Source: Bursaphelenchus xylophilus (lineage: Eukaryota > Nematoda > Chromadorea > Rhabditida > Aphelenchoididae). Taken from it: a stretch of DNA of 64,000 bases. Under the pieces are notes generated by a model, which saw only the letters and a list, made by a program, of their open reading frames with translations, made no database searches and was not told the origin of the DNA. The stretch spans positions 5,394,001-5,458,000 of the forward strand of contig CAJFCV020000002.1 in assembly GCA_904066235.2 (NCBI GenBank), given 5' to 3'. Each line of letters starts with the position of its first letter. The stretch's first letter is position 1. Position numbers and translations under genes: made by a program. Positions 58,673-64,000 of this stretch are shown one piece after another.

Positions 58673-59185
58673 TCAGTCATCGCTTTCAGTGCTGAGAACT
58701 TGAACATCCTCTGGATCTGGACCCTCGACTCGAACAAAGTCATCGTCAGTCCCATCACTTGCTGGTGTCACGGCTTCGCTCTCTTTATCCATCTGTTGGA
58801 AAACTCCCAATTCGTATCGCATCCGTTGGAGGATCTGATTGGTTGTTCTCTTCTTATTCTGAACTCGGAACATGCTGTCTTGATGTTCCGCGCCCACACA
58901 CAACTGTTCCATATAGGTCAGCTGATCTGTGATCACCTTCATAATATCTTCTTCTAGGATCTTCGAGTACCTTTTCGCATTTTCATCCATTTTTGACCTG
59001 GAGATCTGCTTGTCCTTGTCAAGGTTGTTGATTAATTCCCTTGTGAAATCCATTATTTCTCCCACCTTTCGATCAACTTCATCTAATTGTTGTAGCCTCT
59101 GTGTTAAAGTAATACTCGAACTTTCTCTGAAGAAATCATAGCTTTCAGAGTTGGGTTGCCCTTGTTGTTGCGGTTGAAGGTTCAT
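58673..59185 (-). CDS. mdt-11: Mediator complex subunit 11
   Basis: 170 aa in one exon. The helical head-module part LTQRLQQLDEVDRKVGEIMD through LTYMEQLCVGAEHQDSMF matches MED11, which bridges Mediator head and TFIIH. It has a Gln-rich start (MNLQPQQQGQP) and an acidic tail (DGTDDDFVRVEGPDPEDVQV) longer than in vertebrates (117 aa). The acceptor CTCTACAG lies one base before the ATG, and MRPL47 ends about 146 bp upstream. Confidence 0.82.
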   Translation of the reverse strand: MNLQPQQQGQPNSESYDFFRESSSITLTQRLQQLDEVDRKVGEIMDFTRELINNLDKDKQISRSKMDENAKRYSKILEEDIMKVITDQLTYMEQLCVGAEHQDSMFRVQNKKRTTNQILQRMRYELGVFQQMDKESEAVTPASDGTDDDFVRVEGPDPEDVQVLSTESDD

Positions 59186-59308
59186 GCTGTAGAGACGAAA
59201 TTATCAAAGTATAAATCAACAATATAAGCAACACTTCCGTTTAAGGGCTGTTAGATAGAAATGGGAATGGAACCACAAAACACTCTTCACCAAATAAACG
59301 GAAAACAA

Positions 59309-59314
59309 TTTATT
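59309..59314 (-). terminator. Poly(A) signal of MRPL47
   Basis: AATAAA on the minus strand 18 nt past the MRPL47 stop, about 120 nt before the acceptor at the MED11 start. Confidence 0.6.
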
Positions 59315-59331
59315 ATTGATAACAAAAAAAC

Positions 59332-60529
59332 CTAAAAGTATCTCTCAATTGTCTGTTCTCTCTCTTCCGCCCTCTTTCTGGCCACATTCTCAGGTAAATG
59401 ATCAACATGTTTGTAATGAACACGGAGTCCTCGTCTAAATTTCTCTTTGTCATCGTCCCACTCTTGTTTCCAGTACTCATCATACTCCTTTATCCGCCTC
59501 TTCATCTCCTGTTTCTCATGCCAAAGTTTCTGTGTTAATCTTTGTTCGTGAGATAAGTCAGGAATCTCATATTCCTTCGAATTCGAAACTTCAAATGGCT
59601 CTAGATGTTCTTCCACAGGCTTCCTAGAAATTAATGTACAGGCTGCGGTGATTTTTTTATTCGCCGTAACGTTTTAATTTTTCGGCCAAACAAACAAGAT
59701 TCCTTTTTTACATGAATCCTCAGGATCTGCCATTTTTTTTTTGATACCAAATATGTTATAAAAACCCCGAAATTCCGTCATTTTCATAACGAATACAAAA
59801 AAAATCTCGAAAATCGGTCGTATCTCGAAACGGTCGAAGATACCCATAGCAAACCCCCTCTGAGGATTCAAGTAAAAAAAGAATCTTGTCATTGTCACTT
59901 AACAGAAAAAATGAAAAGTTACAACCAATTCAAATCGGTCGAAAAAAATATCGCTTACTCATAGGTGAAACCAACTGGCGAGGTTACTCTTCGAAGCCTT
60001 GGAGAGGCGGAATCTCCTGTCTCCAGCCTCAATACAGCATCATTTCGTTCGTGTACAATTTCTTCGAGATTTTCCATGCTCTAAAAGAAAGAACAAAATT
60101 ACAAATAATCTTTAACTTACCTCTTTAATTCTATCCAATCTTTCTGGATTCTGATAATAAAGTCCTCTCTTTTCATGTGCTGCTCTCATTGTCAGCAATA
60201 CATTCCGCTCTTTTAAGAGAACATACCTAAACTAAGCAAAAGTAATTGTAAATTACTTTTGTTGCATACCATAATTTGTGCAAATCTTGATTACTCTTTA
60301 ATCTCAGCTCATCTAATGACCAAGATCGGCCAGGTCTTTCTTTTGGTCGCAATTCTTCAGATCCAAATGTTTCCTTCTTGTCCAAAAATTCAAAGAGAAC
60401 GTTGAACGTTTTCGGAGCTTCTCCATTCTTATCCGGGTCAGGAACTGAGACATCTTCGCCCATAAGACGAGACGTCATAGACATTGGCCGAAGGGACCAT
60501 TGAAGGTTCGTTGCTCTGAAACTAGACAT
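59332..60529 (-). CDS. mrpl-47: Mitochondrial ribosomal protein L47 (uL29m)
   Basis: 259 aa from minus-strand exons 60529-60270, 60226-60121, 60080-59959 and 59623-59332. The uL29 core is GRSWSLDELRLKSNQDLHKL, then WYVLLKERNVLLTM and NPERLDRIKESMENLEEIV. An N-terminal presequence-like stretch (MSSFRATNLQWSLRPMSMTS) fits import into mitochondria. A basic, charged C-terminal extension ends REQTIERYF. A TTTATAG acceptor precedes the ATG. Intron 3 (335 nt) shows only low-complexity ORFs. Confidence 0.92.
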
Positions 60530-60862
60530 GACTCTATAAATGATAGTTTACCTTTGCAGAACCTTCAACATGGTCAACTCCAAATAAAAACTTCTTTCGG
60601 CAAGGGTTTGCAAGAAAAAACAAAAAATTTTTATTCGCACACTGCGTCCTACAGAAACGCAAAGCGAGGAGACAGATTATACGCAACAAACGAACAAATT
60701 GTTCTTCGTAATCATAGTTTGCCACCCGTCGAACTAGATTCGGTATAACCATTCAAACTGACATATATATGCGTTTTTATTTCATAGTACCCGATGACAA
60801 CGATTAAAAGGTTGTAATTAATTCAAAATATGTGATAAAATTAGTATAATACAAAAAATCAG

Positions 60863-61885
60863 TCACTCTGGAGCTCTACCGTTTCGACGGCTTTTCTTCT
60901 TCGGTTCGATATACTTCTTCATAAATTCATCCATGGCTGCTTCCCTCTTCTTGTTATTCTTCAGTATGGCGTTGACAAGATCTTCATCGGCATTAGCTAA
61001 AAACCAACATAGATAAGGTTAATAAACTTACGTTTTTGCCTTCTTTTCTCCACAATCTTTTCTGCTTCCGCAGCTTCCCTCTCAAATTTCCTGCGCCTTT
61101 TTTCAATAGCAGCTCCATCATCTTTCAAGAACTTTGGGAACACTTTAACTTCTTCCTTTGAGATCAAATGCCATACAATCTGTTTTATTCTTTCCTCAGT
61201 ATCAGGGTTCAATCCAATAATGTATTCATACATCTTATTAAAATCACCCTTGCATGTTTCATATGCATTTTTTACATCTGTGATCTCTTGTGCTGATCCT
61301 AAATTTAAAAATTGCAATCTTGTCAGTAATCTTACCCAAATATTCATTCATATACGAATTAATCTGGTCTTCAGTGATCTCAGGGAACATATTTCTCCAA
61401 TATTCCTTCCAATCCATATCACCAGCGTCGTCCTCGCCAAATGTACCTAAAAAGAAACCAGACAATCTAAAACAATATCATTATTTACCGGATGTGTCAT
61501 ATTCGTCTCTAGAGTCTTTAGTACTTAAGATTTGATAAACACGGCTGATCACCTGGAACTTCTTAGTAACCGTTTTGATATGCTCATCTGACAAAATTTC
61601 TCCTTCACCTGCTGAAAATATAATTACGTATAAACTCGAAATCATAGGTAAATCTCATTAGAAAACCATACTCTTCTTGGCAGTAGAGGGGTCCTTCGCA
61701 GTGAAACGGTCAGGGTGCCATAAGAAGGCGAGTTTACGGTATGCCTTCTTGACTAAATAATCAAAATATTGTAATAAGCTTGTAAGATACTTACTCTCGA
61801 CGTCTGTCGAAGTTTTCTCAATTCCAAATATCTTGTAAAAATCCGTATGCCCAAAACATTCAATACAATCTTCCTTGAAAGGCAT
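60863..61885 (-). CDS. dnj-23: DNAJC9-like J-domain protein
   Basis: 268 aa from minus-strand exons 61885-61795, 61752-61672, 61611-61489, 61446-61336, 61298-61032 and 60996-60863. The J domain starts TDFYKIFGIEK and keeps HPD (FLWHPDRF), so Hsp70 stimulation is expected. Next come KKFQVISRVYQILSTKDSRD and the DNAJC9-specific block DMDWKEYWRNMFPEITEDQI. A basic, coiled-coil C-terminus ends KKKSRRNGRAPE. DNAJC9 is a histone H3-H4 co-chaperone. The start lies 223 bp from the divergent proteasome gene. Confidence 0.92.
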
Positions 61886-62108
61886 AACTGCACAAAAAAT
61901 GCAAATTCTCTGGATTCGTCGCTCTTGGAAATTTTACGGAAATAATTTTTGGCGCGTGTACACTTCGTCGAAGATCAATATTATAAATGGAATTCTGTTC
62001 CATTTCGTTGAAGAAATCAATTTTGGAGATGGAAATTGCATATTTTTTGATGATTTTCTAAAATTGGTTGGTGTTACCTCCTGTAAAACTTGACAACTCC
62101 TTGCACAA

Positions 62109-63060
62109 ATGAGTTCCATTGGTACTGGCTATGATTTGGCCGCCTCCACCTTTTCTCCTGATGGCCGTATCTTCCAAGTAGAGTATGCCCAGAAGGCCGT
62201 AGACAACTACGGTACAGTCCTGGCTATCCGTGGAAAGGATGGCGTTGTTACTGCTGTGGACAAGGTTGTGCATTCAAAGTTGGAGATCCAGGTAGTAACT
62301 TGCTTCATCGGGTTTTTATTATGTGTTTAGAACTCAAATCCGAGAGTGTCTAATGTCAACGATTATATTGGGTGCACAGCTGCGGGAGTCTATCCCGATT
62401 GCAGAAGTCTTTTGGATTATGTTCAGGAAGAAGCTCTAAAATATTTGAAGGAATACAGGGAGCCAATTCCCGTCAAGAAGTTGGCCAATCTGGTATGTTT
62501 GATACGGAATTTATTTTGGTCTTTTACCTTTGTACCTAAATTTGCACCCCTGGTTAATGATTTTGTTGATGAGTTTATTTTTTAGCTCGCTGAGTACGTT
62601 CACATCTTCACCTTGGGTATCCATCGTCCATTTGGAGGCTCGGTCTTCCTCACCGCGTATGATGAGAAACTTGGAGGCTCTCAAATCTATCTGATTGAGC
62701 CATCTGGTCTGGTATATGAGTATAAAGCTTGGGCGGTTGGTAAACATCGGCAGGCTGCCAAGACCGAGATTGAGAAGCTCAAATTGGAAGAATTGAGTGT
62801 TAAGGATCTGGTTAAAGAAGCCGTGAGAATCTTGCTAACCGTTCGAGATGAGTCCAAAGACAAGAACCTAAGGATTGAAATGGGATGGGTGGGAAAACAC
62901 ACCAATGGAAAGCATCAGGTACATTATTTTAGCTTCAGATGTTTATTTTGTTTGTTTTGTGTCTTAACGAAGTCGTTTTCAGGCGGTTCCCGAGGACACT
63001 GTAGTCGAGGCCGAAAGATGGGCAAAGAGCAAATTGGAGGAAGAAGATATGGAGGAATGA
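62109..63060 (+). CDS. pas-7: Proteasome 20S subunit alpha-3 (PSMA3)
   Basis: 251-aa structural alpha subunit. Exons: 62109-62291, 62331-62492, 62586-62918, 62983-63060. The N-terminal alpha signature is [25 protein letters not shown]. Later blocks: SVNDYIGC-like [35 protein letters not shown] and [11 protein letters not shown]. It has an acidic C-terminus (EEEDMEE), typical of PSMA3. As in all alpha subunits there is no catalytic Thr. The first intron junction ([16 protein letters not shown]) skips the usual stretch after the first beta strands, so a small missing exon is possible; the frame is nevertheless open. Confidence 0.93.
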
Positions 63061-63144
63061 TTGTGAATAATCCTTTGTGTTTCCCTTCTGATCCCGTGTC
63101 TCTTAAATATAAACCTAATTTTATTATAATATTTTTTGGGCTAA

Positions 63145-63593
63145 CAGGGGAAGTACTCCAAGTGCGACGCTCAGATTTTCTTTAAATTTTGCACACACGT
63201 CGGGTATGGACTCGATATCAATTCCTGAAAGTTTTAGCTCGCGCTTTGCGGGCGCGGCCGAGATATCGAACGATTTTTGCCGCCGAGAGAGTACGCTAAA
63301 CGTGGAGAGCGGTCAGAGAGAAAAGCGCTTTTTGGCCATAACTTTGGCAGTTTCGTGCGGAAAAATTTGATTTTTTTTAGAAACATTATCCTTTACGGTA
63401 GAAATAGACATGAAACTTTTCGTGCCGAAATTCGGTAAAAAGTCCTAAATTTTTGCCGACTTTCGATCTAAAAATCTCGGTTGTTTCTGCAAAGCGCGAG
63501 CTAGGAGTCTCGCATATATCTTAGAAAAAATTATTCTAAACTTGCGCCAAGTTTCATCAAAATCTGAGCATCGCACTTGGAGTACTTCCCCTG
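63145..63593. mobile_element. Terminal-inverted-repeat element after PSMA3
   Basis: The left end is CAGGGGAAGTACTCCAAGTG, and the right end is its complement CACTTGGAGTACTTCCCCTG followed by TA. TA lies two bases off the left end. The interior has GC-rich motifs (AAAGCGCGAG, GAGAGAGTACGC) shared with 13.9 kb and 37.4 kb. 449 bp, no ORF. Confidence 0.78.
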
Positions 63594-63776
63594 TAAGTTT
63601 TTTGAAAAAAAGATCGGGTGCGGGTACAGGTATGCATACTACACATAACCGGAAGACGGATCTCCGGTTGCGAAGATGAGTATTTGCGAGAGGAAGTAAA
63701 CCTGTCTTCCGGGCCACAAAATCTGGGGGATATCTCGTTCAGGCCGTCCTTTTAGAAGATTTGTGGCCCCGAAACA

Positions 63777-64000
63777 ATGAGTGATTTGACCCCTGAGGCT
63801 GCGGAGAATGCCAAGTAAGTAATCTTAGGAGAATGAAAGGCTTCGGCCAGGTTGCCCTAGTGACAAGAACTCGTACGGAAATTTCGAAAACGTGACCCGG
63901 AACAGAAAAAATACGTTGGAGGTTACTGGGGATTTGACATTTCGACTCGGCTACTGTAGCCGGGACAGCTGTTTTTCGCAAGTTTTCTGATTTTGTAATC
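63777..64000 (+). CDS. First exon of a further gene (partial)
   Basis: ATG at 63777 encodes MSDLTPEAAENAK and meets a consensus donor AA|GTAAGT at 63815. An acceptor-like TTTTAG lies 24 bp before the ATG. No following exon is evident before the window ends. The peptide is too short to identify. Confidence 0.4.

Noticed and set aside
1..64000. tRNA, rRNA and spliced-leader RNA genes
   Set aside because: I looked for conserved box motifs and stem patterns by eye and saw none; a covariance-model search would settle it.

Overview
This window is nuclear DNA from a nematode. The genes carry many short introns, mostly 35-60 nt, with TTTCAG-like acceptors. The protein families are worm-typical: MUP-4/MUA-3-type EGF repeats, a worm TTBK/CK1 kinase, a nematode globin and an EGL-47-like gustatory receptor. 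Several neighbouring genes are spaced like operons. I do not assign a species; two GC-AG introns and the repeat content only suggest it is not a close relative of C. elegans. All gene models were built by hand by joining exons so that every splice junction keeps the reading frame.

Layout. 1-7 kb: a DNAJC14/Jiv90-like membrane protein (5' end outside the window), a secreted GST, a His-rich secreted peptide and peroxisomal 2-hydroxyacyl-CoA lyase. 7.7-14 kb: a Ly6/uPAR-like protein, a 2.7-kb nested palindromic repeat, an acidic unknown protein and a TTBK-like kinase. 14-25 kb: glycogen branching enzyme, a small unknown protein, a DUSP-like protein without catalytic residues, and an EGF/SEA transmembrane protein. 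26-33.5 kb: ASCC1, head-to-head with a run of same-strand genes ISD11/LYRM4, MAT1, transportin-3 and a CCDC50-like protein. 33.7-46.6 kb: a gustatory receptor carrying a foldback transposon in an intron, an N-myristoylated-type globin, and an LGN/AGS-3 (GPSM) protein with TPRs and four GoLoco motifs. 47-54.3 kb: a seven-finger C2H2 protein with palindromic elements in two introns, and a secreted carboxypeptidase. 54.8-63.1 kb: an SLC26 transporter, then MPC1, MED11, MRPL47 and DNAJC9 on the minus strand, then proteasome alpha-3. The window ends with a repeat and the probable first exon of another gene.

Two gene runs look like trans-spliced operons: ISD11-MAT1-TNPO3 and MRPL47-MED11-MPC1. Each contains mitochondrial or core nuclear functions. 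The His-rich peptide and the secreted GST may form a third pair.

The most unusual content is structural. Long inverted repeats occur again and again, several nested in one another, and most sit inside introns. They include TA-flanked elements with CAGGG-type ends and one element with tandem-repeat arms and a perfect 9-bp target duplication. At protein level the standouts are an apparent pseudophosphatase, a globin with no histidine in its predicted F-helix segment, and a J-like domain without HPD. I found no tRNA, rRNA or CRISPR array.
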